Below are positions 1-9,569 of a DNA stretch of 64,000 nucleotides, piece after piece. The position numbers were made by a program, and so were the translations under genes. The stretch comes from Polynucleobacter sp. HIN7 (lineage in GTDB: Bacteria > Pseudomonadota > Gammaproteobacteria > Burkholderiales > Burkholderiaceae): contig NZ_AP028138.1 of the NCBI RefSeq assembly GCF_030297595.1, positions 1,488,001-1,552,000 of the forward strand. The letters run 5' to 3'. Position 1 is the first letter of the stretch, and every line of letters starts with the position of its first letter. Below the pieces are notes generated by a model. It did no database searches, had not been told where the DNA came from, and saw nothing but the letters and a program-made list of their open reading frames with translations.

Positions 1-163
1 CATTGCCGAACGCTCATTTGTGATTCTTCCTTTACTTGAAATCTGCCCCGATTTTTTCTTACCCAACCACGGCCCCTTAAAAAATCTTTTGCCGAATATT
101 GCGCACCAACGCATCACCCGCATCACTTGCAAACACTGCGATTGCGACCAACAGTTGCATTAG
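1..163 (+). CDS. folK: FolK, C-terminal end (partial)
   Basis: The reading frame from base 2 is open into the window and stops at TAG 161-163, giving 53 residues. It begins IAERSFVILPLLEICPD, which matches the 'ERaFVL.PLaei.P' segment near the C-terminus of 6-hydroxymethyl-dihydropterin pyrophosphokinase, the folate-pathway enzyme that pyrophosphorylates hydroxymethyldihydropterin with ATP. The tail is unusually rich in His and Cys (HQRITRITCKHCDCDQQ). The start lies outside the window. It is 15 bp upstream of panB on the same strand, so the two are probably co-transcribed; both feed cofactor synthesis. Confidence 0.8.
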   Translation, partial: IAERSFVILPLLEICPDFFLPNHGPLKNLLPNIAHQRITRITCKHCDCDQQLH

Positions 164-178
164 GCTTAAAATCGGCTT

Positions 179-994
179 ATGAGTTATTTACAAGGCGATA
201 AGCCAATCACGATCACGAAGTTATTGGCCATGCATGCCGATGGCGAGAAAATTGCGGTTCTAACCGCATACGATTCCACCATGAGCGCCCTTCTCAATCG
301 CTGTGGAATTGAAGTGATTTTGATTGGAGACTCGCTTGGTAATGTAATCCAAGGTCATAGCAGCACTACCCCGGTTACCGTTGAGGAAATGGCCTATCAC
401 ACGCAATGCGTTGCCCGGGCTAATCACCATGCATTCTTAATTGCCGATCTACCATTTGCGAGTTATGGAGACCCAGTGCAAGCACTGGAATCAGCCGCCG
501 AGCTGATGCGCGCAGGGGCAGACATGGTCAAGCTTGAAGGTGGAAGTTGGCAGGTCGATATCATTCAATTTTTAGTCGAGCGCAGTGTTCCGGTTTGTGC
601 TCACTTGGGGCTTTTGCCTCAGTCTGTCCACTTGCTTGGTGGTTATAAAGTCCAAGGCAAGTCAAAAGATGCCAGCGCTCTGATGTTTGAACAAGCGCAC
701 GCCTGCCAAGCCGCAGGCGCTCAAATGCTTGTCTTAGAGGCGATCCCATCAGCGCTCGGAGAAAAAATTACTCAATCACTTCATATTCCGACGATTGGGA
801 TTGGAGCAGGGCCAAATTGCTCCGGACAAGTTTTAGTACTGCCAGATCTACTCGGAATTAGCCCTGGCAAAGCGCCGAAGTTTGTGAAAGACTTTATGGC
901 TGGTAGCAGCTCGATTGAGGCAGCAATTAAAGCCTATGTTCGTGAAGTCAAGTCCGGAAAATTTCCTGGACCTGAGCACTGCTTTGCCTCTTAA
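179..994 (+). CDS. panB: 3-methyl-2-oxobutanoate hydroxymethyltransferase
   Basis: PanB transfers a hydroxymethyl group from methylene-tetrahydrofolate to alpha-ketoisovalerate, giving ketopantoate for pantothenate and CoA synthesis in the cytoplasm. The 271 residues match the usual family length (about 265). Residues equivalent to the metal and substrate ligands of the family are visible: D51 in IGDSLG, D90 in IADLPF, K118/E120 in VKLEGG and E188 in LEAIP. The start follows folK closely. The stop TAA (992-994) overlaps the dnaJ stop on the other strand: the palindrome TTAA at 991-994 serves both genes. Confidence 0.97.
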   Translation: MSYLQGDKPITITKLLAMHADGEKIAVLTAYDSTMSALLNRCGIEVILIGDSLGNVIQGHSSTTPVTVEEMAYHTQCVARANHHAFLIADLPFASYGDPVQALESAAELMRAGADMVKLEGGSWQVDIIQFLVERSVPVCAHLGLLPQSVHLLGGYKVQGKSKDASALMFEQAHACQAAGAQMLVLEAIPSALGEKITQSLHIPTIGIGAGPNCSGQVLVLPDLLGISPGKAPKFVKDFMAGSSSIEAAIKAYVREVKSGKFPGPEHCFAS

Positions 995-2109
995 TTAAAA
1001 AAACTCTTCATGCGATCAAACCAACCCTCTTGTTGAGGACTGTGTTTTTTACCACCGCTTCGAAGTGACTCATCAAATTGAGAGAGCAATGCTTTTTGTT
1101 CCTCGGATAACTTCACCGGGGTCTCAAGCAGGACGTGCACATACAAATCGCCCAATAGGGAAGAACGCAGCTGCTTAATTCCTTTGCCGCGCAAACGGAA
1201 GGTTTTGCCGGTTTGAGTTCCCTCGGGAATCGTTAGCTCAACTCTGCCGCCAAGCGTAGGAACTTCAATATCACCACCCAAGGTGGCGGTCGCAAATGAA
1301 ACAGGCATTTGAATATGCAAATCGCTGCCATCACGCTCAAATACGGGGTGCTCTTTGACATGCACTTCGACGTAGAGATCGCCCGAAGGTCCGCCGTTAA
1401 TACCCGGCTCACCATTACCGACGGAGCGCACCCGCATACCATCATCAATGCCGGCTGGGATCTTAATTTCGAGAGTCTTTTGCTCTTTGATCTTGCCGCT
1501 GCCATGACAGGTCTTACAGGGCTTGGGTATGTATTGGCCCGTGCCACGACACTTAGGGCAGGTTTGTTGCATTGAGAAAAAGCCTTGAGCAATCCTGACT
1601 TGGCCGCGGCCATCACAGGTTGGGCATTCTTCAATCTTTGAGCCTGGCTCTGCGCCAGAACCATTACAGGTTTTGCAATTACTCCAGCTGGGCACTCGAA
1701 TTTGCGTGGTGTAACCCTCAGCGGCTTGCTCGAGGGTAATCTCCATGTTGTAGCGCAGGTCAGCGCCCTTATAAACCTGAGGACCAGAACTTCTTCCTTG
1801 ACCAAAGATATCACCAAAGATATCACCAAAGGCATCAGCAAAACCACCTGCAGCGCCCCCAAATCCACTCATGCTAGGGTCAACGCCAGCATGGCCGTAC
1901 TGATCGTACGCATTGCGCTTTTGGGGGTCCGCCAGTGTCTCGTAGGCTTCCTTGGCCTCTTTGAACTTTGCCTCGGCGGATGGATTATCAGGGTTGCGAT
2001 CAGGATGGTATTTCATGGCTAATTTGCGATAAGCCTTTTTAAGCTCCTCATCGCTGGCATTTTTACCAACCCCTAGCACTTCATAAAAATCACGTTTACC
2101 AGTTGCCAC
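991..2109 (-). CDS. dnaJ: Chaperone protein DnaJ (Hsp40)
   Basis: Co-chaperone that delivers unfolded proteins to DnaK and stimulates its ATPase. J domain with HPD at residues 35-37, a G/F-rich region (about 80-110, with a small GDIF tandem duplication), four CxxCxGxG zinc repeats between about 145 and 205, then the C-terminal substrate-binding domains. The frame stays open to 2166, but I place the start at the GTG at 2109: it gives [13 protein letters not shown], the classical N-terminus, follows an AAGGA ribosome site, and yields 372 residues (E. coli has 376). It lies about 80 bp downstream of dnaK and is probably co-transcribed with it. Confidence 0.96.
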   Translation of the reverse strand: MATGKRDFYEVLGVGKNASDEELKKAYRKLAMKYHPDRNPDNPSAEAKFKEAKEAYETLADPQKRNAYDQYGHAGVDPSMSGFGGAAGGFADAFGDIFGDIFGQGRSSGPQVYKGADLRYNMEITLEQAAEGYTTQIRVPSWSNCKTCNGSGAEPGSKIEECPTCDGRGQVRIAQGFFSMQQTCPKCRGTGQYIPKPCKTCHGSGKIKEQKTLEIKIPAGIDDGMRVRSVGNGEPGINGGPSGDLYVEVHVKEHPVFERDGSDLHIQMPVSFATATLGGDIEVPTLGGRVELTIPEGTQTGKTFRLRGKGIKQLRSSLLGDLYVHVLLETPVKLSEEQKALLSQFDESLRSGGKKHSPQQEGWFDRMKSFFN

Positions 2110-2189
2110 AACCCATTCCTTATTCTTGGCCAAAAAGGCGAAGTCGGCACAAGGCCGACTCACCAATTTGCATCATTCTTTTTTAAGAA

Positions 2190-4118
2190 TTACTTCTTGT
2201 CATCCACTTCCTTAAAGTCAGCGTCGACTACTTCAGCATCATTATTGGCTTTCGCCTCACCTGCTGGATTAGCAGCGCCTGGGTTAGCCTTTGCTTGCTC
2301 GGCAGCATAGGCTTTCTCGCCAAGCTTCTGACTGGCCTTTGCCAATGCTTCCGTTTTAGACTCAATCGCTGCTTTATCACTTCCCTTGATGGCTTCTTCT
2401 AACTCTTTCAATGCCGCTTCAATCGCACTCTTTTCAGAGGCATCAAGACTTGCGCCATGCTCATCGAGCGCTTTCTTTGTCGAGTGCGCTAAGGCATCAG
2501 CCGTATTTCGGACGGTGACCAGCTCAAGCAATTTACGATCTTCCTCAGCATTGGCTTCGGCGTCTTTCACCATCCGCTGAATCTCATCCTCAGAAAGACC
2601 TGAATTTGCCTTGATGGTGATCTTATTCTCTTTGCCAGATGCTTTGTCTTTAGCAGTGACGTGCAAGATTCCGTTGGCATCGATATCAAAGGTCACTTCA
2701 ATTTGTGGCAAGCCACGGGGTGATGGCGGAATACCTTCCAAATTAAACTCGCCAAGCAATTTATTCGCACTAGCCATCTCGCGCTCACCTTGGAAGCACT
2801 TGATGGTAACCGCTGGCTGATTGTCTTCAGCCGTTGAAAACACTTGAGCATGCTTGGTCGGAATCGTCGTATTTTTGGGGATCATCTTGGTCATCACGCC
2901 ACCCAAGGTCTCAATACCTAAAGATAACGGTGTGACATCAAGCAACAAGACATCCTTACGATCACCAGCCAATACTGATCCTTGGATCGCAGCACCAACC
3001 GCGACCGCCTCATCGGGGTTCACGTCTTTACGCGGTTCCTTGCCAAAGATAGCTTTGACTTGCTCTTGCACCTTCGGCATCCGAGTTTGGCCGCCGACTA
3101 AGATGACATCATCAATGTCTGCTGCAGAAACCCCTGCGTCCTTCATTGCCACTTGGCATGGGCCCATGGTACGAGTAATTAACTCTTCAACCAGAGACTC
3201 CAATTTAGAGCGGGTCAACTTCAAGTTCAAATGCTTAGGACCACTTGCATCGGCCGTTACATAAGGCAGGTTGATTTCGGTTTGCTGAGAGGAAGACAAC
3301 TCGATCTTCGCTTTCTCAGCAGCATCTTTTAAGCGCTGCAAAGCTAAGACATCTTTGCTCAAATCAACGCCCTGTTCTTTCTTGAACTCGGCAATGATCC
3401 AATCAATGATGCGTTGGTCAAAGTCTTCACCGCCTAAGAAAGTATCACCGTTGGTAGATAACACTTCAAACTGTTTTTCTCCATCCACATTCGCGATTTC
3501 AATAATGGAGACGTCGAAGGTGCCACCGCCCAGGTCATAAACAGCAATCTTGCGATCAGCCTTGTCTTGCTTGTCCAATCCAAATGCTAAAGCAGCAGCA
3601 GTAGGCTCATTAATGATGCGCTTAACTTCCAGACCGGCAATCCGACCAGCATCTTTCGTGGCTTGACGCTGACTATCATTAAAGTAAGCAGGTACCGTGA
3701 TCACCGCCTCGGTGACCTCTTCGCCCAAATAATCTTCGGCAGTCTTTTTCATTTTGCGTAGAACTTCAGCCGATACTTGCTGAGGGGCAATTTTCTTATC
3801 GCGCACCGATACCCAGGCATCGCCATTGTCTGCGGCGATGATGCTGTAAGGCATTAAGCGAATATCTTTTTGCACTTCTGCATCGGTAAATTTGCGACCG
3901 ATTAAACGCTTAACCGCGTAGATTGTATTTTTTGGATTGGTGACTGATTGCCGCTTAGCAGGCGCACCAACCAATACCTCTCCGTCTTCCATATACGCAA
4001 TGATGGAAGGAGTGGTTCTAGCACCCTCAGCGTTTTCAATGACTTTCGGGGCGTTGTTCTCAATAACTGCGACGCAGGAGTTAGTAGTTCCTAGGTCAAT
4101 TCCAATAATTTTTCCCAT
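2190..4118 (-). CDS. dnaK: Chaperone protein DnaK (Hsp70)
   Basis: ATP-driven Hsp70 chaperone, 642 residues. The N-terminus has the phosphate-1 motif ([13 protein letters not shown]). [13 protein letters not shown] and the [10 protein letters not shown] phosphate-2 loop follow in the nucleotide-binding domain (to about residue 385). Then come the [15 protein letters not shown] linker/start of the substrate domain, the helical lid, and a C-terminal tail ending FKEVDDKK, close to the EFEEVKDKK end of the E. coli protein. It sits between grpE and dnaJ. A near-consensus sigma-32 promoter lies in the 103-bp gap in front of it. Confidence 0.98.
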   Translation of the reverse strand: MGKIIGIDLGTTNSCVAVIENNAPKVIENAEGARTTPSIIAYMEDGEVLVGAPAKRQSVTNPKNTIYAVKRLIGRKFTDAEVQKDIRLMPYSIIAADNGDAWVSVRDKKIAPQQVSAEVLRKMKKTAEDYLGEEVTEAVITVPAYFNDSQRQATKDAGRIAGLEVKRIINEPTAAALAFGLDKQDKADRKIAVYDLGGGTFDVSIIEIANVDGEKQFEVLSTNGDTFLGGEDFDQRIIDWIIAEFKKEQGVDLSKDVLALQRLKDAAEKAKIELSSSQQTEINLPYVTADASGPKHLNLKLTRSKLESLVEELITRTMGPCQVAMKDAGVSAADIDDVILVGGQTRMPKVQEQVKAIFGKEPRKDVNPDEAVAVGAAIQGSVLAGDRKDVLLLDVTPLSLGIETLGGVMTKMIPKNTTIPTKHAQVFSTAEDNQPAVTIKCFQGEREMASANKLLGEFNLEGIPPSPRGLPQIEVTFDIDANGILHVTAKDKASGKENKITIKANSGLSEDEIQRMVKDAEANAEEDRKLLELVTVRNTADALAHSTKKALDEHGASLDASEKSAIEAALKELEEAIKGSDKAAIESKTEALAKASQKLGEKAYAAEQAKANPGAANPAGEAKANNDAEVVDADFKEVDDKK

Positions 4119-4161
4119 AATGGCTCCAAATGATGGTGAGGCGTTGTTTCGAATAATGACT

Positions 4162-4189
4162 AGATGGGGGCAACTTTACATATTTCAAG
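4162..4189 (-). promoter_or_regulatory. Sigma-32 heat-shock promoter for dnaK
   Basis: Read on the minus strand: CTTGAAA (4183-4189), a 13-nt spacer, then CCCCATCT (4162-4169). This is a full match to the RpoH consensus CTTGAAA-N11-16-CCCCATnT. It lies about 45 bp upstream of the dnaK ATG. No CIRCE-like inverted repeat is seen here, so dnaK is inferred to be under RpoH rather than HrcA control. Confidence 0.85.
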
Positions 4190-4209
4190 GGGTCTAAGTC
4201 CTTGAAATA
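4181..4209. repeat. 10-bp palindrome in the grpE-dnaK gap
   Basis: Perfect inverted repeat: TATTTCAAGG at 4181-4190 and CCTTGAAATA at 4200-4209, separated by 9 nt. The left arm contains the -35 box of the dnaK sigma-32 promoter, and the right arm carries CTTGAAA on the opposite strand. It could form a hairpin in the grpE transcript, but there is no T-run after it, so it is not a classical terminator. Confidence 0.6.
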
Positions 4210-4221
4210 ATTGGCCCAAAC

Positions 4222-4749
4222 TTATTTTGCTTGGCTAACAGTCACTAGAGCGGGTCTTAAAACCCGATCGGCGATCAAAAAGCCCCTTTGCAAGACTGAG
4301 ACCACCGTGTTGGGCTCTTGATCCGATGGGACCATGGAGATTGCCTGATGCTGGTGGGGATCAAATTTAGCCCCAGGCTCAGGGTTAATCTCAACCAAAC
4401 GGCCTTTTTCGAAGGCAGCAATGAGTTGCTTTAGGGTGATCTCGAGGCCTTCCTTAAACGCTTTTGCATCGCCAGCCTCAGTGGCTAAAGCGGCATATAG
4501 GCTATCGCTCACTGGAATCAAGTGCTCCGCAAAATTTTCAATAGCGAATTTGTGGGCCTTTGCAATATCTTCAGCAGCGCGACGACGAATATTTTCACCT
4601 TCAGCTTTGGCACGCAAGAAGTTATCTTGCATTTCAGCAAGCTTGGTCTTGAGCTCTGCTAGCTCCTCTTCGATACTCAGGGGAGGCTGTTCATTCACTT
4701 CGGATGTTGTGTTATCAGCTGCTTGTTGCTCAGATTTTTGATCACTCAT
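4222..4749 (-). CDS. grpE: Nucleotide exchange factor GrpE
   Basis: GrpE releases ADP from DnaK to reset the chaperone cycle. 175 residues: an acidic, glutamine-rich disordered N-terminus, a long helix with heptad character (about 25-75, [26 protein letters not shown]), and the conserved C-terminal beta domain ([16 protein letters not shown] and the [18 protein letters not shown] signature). It is the first heat-shock gene after hemH and has its own sigma-32 promoter immediately upstream. Confidence 0.97.
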   Translation of the reverse strand: MSDQKSEQQAADNTTSEVNEQPPLSIEEELAELKTKLAEMQDNFLRAKAEGENIRRRAAEDIAKAHKFAIENFAEHLIPVSDSLYAALATEAGDAKAFKEGLEITLKQLIAAFEKGRLVEINPEPGAKFDPHQHQAISMVPSDQEPNTVVSVLQRGFLIADRVLRPALVTVSQAK

Positions 4750-4777
4750 AGTCGTTCCACCTTGTTTTCTACATTTT

Positions 4778-4806
4778 ATATGGGGTCAGTGATCACCCAT
4801 TTCAAG
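4778..4806 (-). promoter_or_regulatory. Sigma-32 heat-shock promoter for grpE
   Basis: On the minus strand: CTTGAAA (4800-4806), a 14-nt spacer and CCCCATAT (4778-4785), a full match to the RpoH consensus. It lies between the hemH stop and the grpE ATG (4749), about 28 bp upstream of the start codon. It would allow grpE-dnaK-dnaJ to be induced independently of the upstream hrcA-hemH transcript. Confidence 0.88.
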
Positions 4807-4814
4807 TGGACTGC

Positions 4815-5930
4815 TTATCCAGCAGTAATCGCGGTCTCTGCTATCTGGGCACGCTGATTGCGAAGCTCCAAAACTGCAGGGGACTCAAGCTCTGTTGACC
4901 AACCATGCATATGCTCTAAAGCAATTGCGTGCAAAGCTGAAATGAAATTAGTATCGTCATTCAAGCAGGGGATATAACGATACTCTTTGCCACCATGCTC
5001 ATGAAAAATCTCCTGACCCTCCATAGCAATTTCTTCCAAGGTCTCTAGGCAGTCTGCCGGGAAACCAGGACAAACGATATCCATTTGCGGGCAGCCTGCC
5101 TTCCCAAGCTCCTCAATCGTCAAGGCAGTGTAAGGCTTTAACCATTCCGCACGACCAAAGCGAGACTGGAAGGTGACGTGATAATTGGCCGGCTCCAAAC
5201 CCAGTGCCTCTCCTAACAAGCGGCCTGATTTCAAACATTCGCAATGATAGGGATCGCCTTGCATCAAATTTCGTTTGGGCAAGCCATGAAACGACATGAT
5301 AAGTTTGGCGCCCATTGAAAAATCGGGTCGGCCATGTTGCGCCCAGTAGGCTTCAATCTGTTGACGGAGAGACTCAATGTAAGCGCCATGATCATGATAG
5401 TGCTTCACAATTCGAAGTTCGGGTTGATTGCGCCATGTTTTAAGGACCGAGAACACTTCATCAAAACTTGAGGCGCTCGTGGTCGCTGAATATTGAGGGT
5501 ATAAAGGCAATACCAATAAACGCTCAACATTTGCTTCTTGAAAACGTTTGAGGACTTCGGAAATAGATGGTTTGCCGTACCGCATCGCCAGGTCCACGAT
5601 CACATTGGAATCCTCGCCCGCAAAGCGATCCCGCAAACCTTGAGCCTGTGCTTGCGAATAGACTAGCAAAGGAGAGCCCTCTTTTAACCAGATCGAAGCA
5701 TATTTCTTCGCTGAGGCGCCGCTGCGAATCGGCAAAATAATGCCATGCAAAATGAACCACCAGATGATGCGCGGAATTTCAACGACCCGAGGATCCGACA
5801 AAAATTGCCTTAAGTAGGTTTTCACCGCCGCGCGCGTGGGCGCCTCTGGGGTACCCAGATTAATCAATAAAATGCCGGTCCGCGAGGTTCTTAAATGAGG
5901 GTTTGTTTTCAACAGTGATCCAATCATCAA
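4815..5930 (-). CDS. hemH: Ferrochelatase
   Basis: Inserts Fe2+ into protoporphyrin IX, the last step of haem synthesis. 371 residues. Typical features are [13 protein letters not shown] near the N-terminus, the metal-site His in MSFHGLPKR, and the acidic residue in [15 protein letters not shown]. Its start overlaps the hrcA stop by 4 bp (5927-5930), so the two are translationally coupled. Having hemH between hrcA and grpE places a haem gene inside a heat-shock cluster. The start is the first of two tandem ATGs. Confidence 0.96.
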   Translation of the reverse strand: MMIGSLLKTNPHLRTSRTGILLINLGTPEAPTRAAVKTYLRQFLSDPRVVEIPRIIWWFILHGIILPIRSGASAKKYASIWLKEGSPLLVYSQAQAQGLRDRFAGEDSNVIVDLAMRYGKPSISEVLKRFQEANVERLLVLPLYPQYSATTSASSFDEVFSVLKTWRNQPELRIVKHYHDHGAYIESLRQQIEAYWAQHGRPDFSMGAKLIMSFHGLPKRNLMQGDPYHCECLKSGRLLGEALGLEPANYHVTFQSRFGRAEWLKPYTALTIEELGKAGCPQMDIVCPGFPADCLETLEEIAMEGQEIFHEHGGKEYRYIPCLNDDTNFISALHAIALEHMHGWSTELESPAVLELRNQRAQIAETAITAG

Positions 5931-6940
5931 GGAGAGCTCAAGGCGCCGCTCAGTAGCTTCGAGGTGATATCCACAATCGGAATCACGCGATCATACGCCA
6001 TTCGAGTAGGCCCGATCACGCCGAGTGTTCCCACCACTTGCCCATCCACGCTATAGGGAGCGCTGATCACCGCCAAATCCTCATAGGGCAACAGCTCGCT
6101 TTCTCCGCCAATAAAGATCTGGATACCATCGGCATGACTGGATACGTCCAACAATTGCATGAGCAAGGATTTTTGCTCCAGCATATCGAACATTTTGCGT
6201 AATTTACTCAGATTGGAGCTCAACTCACCTACATCGAGCAGGTGGCGCTCTCCCGAGATCACCACATCTGGGTGATTTAATCCCGTATCACTCACACCAT
6301 TTTCGAGGGCGAGTGCCATTAATCCAGCAATGTCACTCCGCAAATGATCTAACTCTGCGCGCAAGCGACTGCGGACCTCTGAAAAACTCTTTCCTGAAAA
6401 ATGAGCATTAATGAAATTACTTGCCTCTGTCAGCTGTGCTGGGCTGTAATCTTGGTTGGTTGGCAAGATGCGATTTTGAACATCCCCCTCGGGAGTCACC
6501 AGAATTAACAAAATCTTGCCTTCACCAAGGCGCAAAAACTCAATGTGTTTAAAGACTTGGGAGCGCTTCGGGGTCATGACCACGCCAGCAAAATGCGTCA
6601 GATTCGATAAGAGCTGAGCAGCAGAACTGATCACCTTTTGGGGAGCATCGGGATATAGTGATTGCTCAGCCTGTTTAGAAGCCACCTCCTCTAGGGGTCG
6701 AATGGTCAACATCGTGTCGACAAACAAACGGTAACCACGCGGGGTTGGAATGCGTCCTGCTGAAGTATGAGGACTGGTCACCAAACCAAGATCCTCAAGA
6801 TCAGCCATTACATTCCGAATCGTCGCCGCAGAGAGATCTAATCCTGAAAAGCGTGACAGGGTCCGCGAGCCTACTGGCTGGCCTTCCTCGATATATCTCT
6901 CGATTAAGGTTTTGAGCAGAACTTTTGAACGATCATCCAT
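5927..6940 (-). CDS. hrcA: Heat-inducible transcription repressor HrcA
   Basis: Repressor that binds CIRCE operators and is kept active by GroEL. 337 residues: an N-terminal winged helix ([21 protein letters not shown], with the recognition region [19 protein letters not shown]), then a GAF-like dimerisation domain and the C-terminal [16 protein letters not shown] motif. It lies divergent from nadK and is the first gene of the hrcA-hemH-grpE-dnaK-dnaJ series. The only CIRCE-like site I find in the window is upstream of groES at about 50.8 kb, not at this locus. Confidence 0.96.
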   Translation of the reverse strand: MDDRSKVLLKTLIERYIEEGQPVGSRTLSRFSGLDLSAATIRNVMADLEDLGLVTSPHTSAGRIPTPRGYRLFVDTMLTIRPLEEVASKQAEQSLYPDAPQKVISSAAQLLSNLTHFAGVVMTPKRSQVFKHIEFLRLGEGKILLILVTPEGDVQNRILPTNQDYSPAQLTEASNFINAHFSGKSFSEVRSRLRAELDHLRSDIAGLMALALENGVSDTGLNHPDVVISGERHLLDVGELSSNLSKLRKMFDMLEQKSLLMQLLDVSSHADGIQIFIGGESELLPYEDLAVISAPYSVDGQVVGTLGVIGPTRMAYDRVIPIVDITSKLLSGALSSP

Positions 6941-6977
6941 GATTGGAGTAATTTTATGCCTATGGTTTAATCGTCAT

Positions 6978-7883
6978 ATGTTAAGCCCATCAAGCAAACC
7001 CCTGCAGAAGAAGTTTAGGCGCGTAACCCTTGTGGGTAAGCACCAAGCAGATGGTATTGGCCAGCATTTACTTGAATTAGCCCAAATCCTCAGAAATCAT
7101 GGCTGTGAGCTCAGCATTGAGGCATCCACGGCGACCCATTTGCCTGAGGCTAATTTGCAGGTTATTCAACTCCAGGATTTCCAGAAATCCACTGATTTGG
7201 CGGTTATTTTGGGGGGTGATGGCACCATGCTCGGCATTGGTCGCCAGATCGCTGGGACGGGGGTACCGCTTTTGGGAATCAATATGGGGCGTTTGGGTTA
7301 TATGACCGACATCCCTTTTGAAGACGCCAAAACGGTTCTACCGCCCATGATTGATGGTCATTATGAAATCGATGAACGATCCCTTCTAGAGGCTAGTGTG
7401 TGGCGCAACAATCAAGAGATTCATCGTGGCTTAGCCTTAAACGATGTGGTCGTAAATCGCTCAGGACTGTCAGGGATGGTGGAACTCAAGGTGCATGTCA
7501 ACGGCTCTTTTATGTACAACCAGCGCTCCGATGGCCTGATTGTGTCTACTCCAACTGGCTCAACCGCATACGCGCTCTCAGCAGGCGGTCCAATTTTGCA
7601 TCCCCGCGTGCCAGGGATTGTGCTAGTACCAATCGCCCCCCATGCCCTCTCCAATCGACCTATCGTATTGGCCCAAGAATCGCAAATTACGATCGAAGTT
7701 GCCGGTGGACGAGAAGTGATTGTGAACTTTGATATGCAATCATTAACCAAATTACAAATCGGTGATCGGGTTGAGGTAAAGCGCTCGAACAAATCCATCT
7801 CCCTCTTACACCCACTGGGGCACAGTGACTACCAGACCCTAAGAGAAAAATTGCACTGGAACGAGTATCCTTCCACGTTTTAA
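6978..7883 (+). CDS. nadK: NAD kinase
   Basis: Phosphorylates NAD to NADP. The GGDGTMLGIGR motif (diacylglycerol-kinase-like fold), LGINMGRLGYMTD, and the substrate loop SDGLIVSTPTGSTAYALSAGGP are all present. The frame is open upstream to 6912, but that start would lie inside hrcA. The ATG at 6978 gives 301 residues beginning MLSPSSKPLQKKFRRVTLVGK, close to the family length (about 295). No strong ribosome site precedes it, so the start is moderately certain. Its product is the substrate source for the pnt transhydrogenase at 40.4 kb. Confidence 0.93.
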   Translation: MLSPSSKPLQKKFRRVTLVGKHQADGIGQHLLELAQILRNHGCELSIEASTATHLPEANLQVIQLQDFQKSTDLAVILGGDGTMLGIGRQIAGTGVPLLGINMGRLGYMTDIPFEDAKTVLPPMIDGHYEIDERSLLEASVWRNNQEIHRGLALNDVVVNRSGLSGMVELKVHVNGSFMYNQRSDGLIVSTPTGSTAYALSAGGPILHPRVPGIVLVPIAPHALSNRPIVLAQESQITIEVAGGREVIVNFDMQSLTKLQIGDRVEVKRSNKSISLLHPLGHSDYQTLREKLHWNEYPSTF

Positions 7884-7898
7884 TCTGGGCAAATCAAC

Positions 7899-9563
7899 AT
7901 GCTTCAATCATTGGCATTGCGTGATTTTGTGATTGTGGATCACCTCGAACTTGATTTTGGCTCAGGTTTTAGTGTTTTAACTGGTGAGACTGGTGCAGGT
8001 AAATCGATTTTGCTCGATGCTCTCGCCCTCGCCCTGGGCGAGCGTGCCGATACCAGTCAAATCCGCGAGGGCTGCCAACGCGCCGAGATCGCTGCTATTT
8101 TTCAGGTCGAAGAGAGCCTAAAGGAGGAAATTGCCGCATGGCTGCGTGAGGCGGACTTCCCGCTTGAAGACGACTATCGGATTGTGATTAAACGCAGCAT
8201 GGATCATTCGGGTCGTAGCAAAGCCTACATCAATGGTGGCGCGGCCTCATTAAATCAATTACGCGAACTGGGTGATCGTCTGGTGGATATTCATGGACAA
8301 CACGCCCACCAACTCCTTCTCAAGACCGGTGCACAACGCGAGCTGCTCGATCGACACGCCAATCTTCAAGACCAAGCAGCAATTGTGGCGCAAGCATATC
8401 AATCCATGAATGCCACTGCCAAGCAATTACAGCAAGCCGAAGCAGCTGGCGCTGATTTGCAGCGTGAGCAAGAACGTCTCCAGTGGCAACTCGATGAACT
8501 CAATGAAATTGCACCACAAGCACATGAGTGGGGAGAAATCCAAACTTCGCATGCTCGACTGGCCAATGCCGCCAAGATTATTCAAGGGATTGAGCTTGCG
8601 ATTGATAGTCTGAGTGATTCTGAGCATTCGATTGAATCACAACTGCATCGAGTACAGCATGCGATCGATGATTTAGTGAAGCATGATCCTAATTTGAACG
8701 AGATCAACGAAAGTCTTCGTAATGCTCAAATTCAGATTGACGAGGCGATTCATGGATTAAATCGATACCGACAAAAAATGGATTTGGATCCAGATCGCCT
8801 CGCAGAGCTCGAAGCCCGGATGCAGGTTCTCCATACTGCGGCCCGCAAATACAAAGTCAATCCCGAGCAATTGCCAGAACTCTGGATTAGCTCTCAGGAA
8901 AAATTCGCAGCGTTCACGGCAGCACAAGATATCGAGGCTTTGCGTCAACAATTTAAGGCTCAAGAGTCTGAATTTCTAAAACGTGCTCAAGAATTATCAA
9001 AGCGTCGTCATCAGGCAGCCGCTGAACTCAGCCAAGCCGTCAGCGATGCGATGCAGCGCCTCGCAATGGCAGGCGGTCAGCTGCAAGTCCTCGTTAGAAC
9101 AAGCGAAGCCAGTCGTCATGGAATCGATCAAATTGAATTTCTGATCGCCGCGCACAGCGGCAGCACACCAAAGCCTTTGGCCAAGGTTGCTTCGGGGGGA
9201 GAGTTGGCGCGCATTAGCTTAGCCATTAGCGTCATTACCAGCAAGGCGAGCTTTACCCCAACCCTCATCTTTGATGAGGTGGATTCTGGCATTGGTGGAG
9301 CAGTGGCTCAAACGGTTGGCGAACTTTTGAAGCAACTGGGTCGGTCCCATCAAATCCTTTGTGTCACTCATCTAGCCCAAGTGGCCGGCCAAGGCGATCA
9401 TCATTTCAAAGTTAGTAAACAAGAATTGGATGGCAAAACCCATTCCGATGTAAAGAGTTTAGGCCGACAAGAACGCATTGAAGAAATTGCTCGGATGCTA
9501 GGTGGCACAACCATTACTGACACCACGCGGCGACACGCGAGAGAACTGCTAAACCAGACCTAG
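7899..9563 (+). CDS. recN: DNA repair protein RecN
   Basis: SMC-like ATPase involved in double-strand-break repair. 554 residues. Walker A is GETGAGKS at 29-36. A long coiled-coil middle spans roughly 150-370, with Gln- and Glu-rich heptads. The C-terminal half has the ABC signature VASGGELARISLAI and Walker B PTLIFDEVDSGIGG, followed by the D- and H-loops (ILCVTHLAQVA). It starts 15 bp after nadK, so the two probably form one transcript. It converges on glnE with only 6 bp between the stops. Confidence 0.97.
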   Translation: MLQSLALRDFVIVDHLELDFGSGFSVLTGETGAGKSILLDALALALGERADTSQIREGCQRAEIAAIFQVEESLKEEIAAWLREADFPLEDDYRIVIKRSMDHSGRSKAYINGGAASLNQLRELGDRLVDIHGQHAHQLLLKTGAQRELLDRHANLQDQAAIVAQAYQSMNATAKQLQQAEAAGADLQREQERLQWQLDELNEIAPQAHEWGEIQTSHARLANAAKIIQGIELAIDSLSDSEHSIESQLHRVQHAIDDLVKHDPNLNEINESLRNAQIQIDEAIHGLNRYRQKMDLDPDRLAELEARMQVLHTAARKYKVNPEQLPELWISSQEKFAAFTAAQDIEALRQQFKAQESEFLKRAQELSKRRHQAAAELSQAVSDAMQRLAMAGGQLQVLVRTSEASRHGIDQIEFLIAAHSGSTPKPLAKVASGGELARISLAISVITSKASFTPTLIFDEVDSGIGGAVAQTVGELLKQLGRSHQILCVTHLAQVAGQGDHHFKVSKQELDGKTHSDVKSLGRQERIEEIARMLGGTTITDTTRRHARELLNQT

Positions 9564-9569
9564 AGTCAA

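Noticed and set aside
1799..1840. Short tandem repeat ATATCACCAAAG
   Set aside because: It is the coding sequence of GDIF repeats in the G/F region of DnaJ.
1233..1868. Long open stretch on the same strand in another frame of dnaJ
   Set aside because: It overlaps the well-supported dnaJ frame entirely and shows no domain pattern; a shadow frame.
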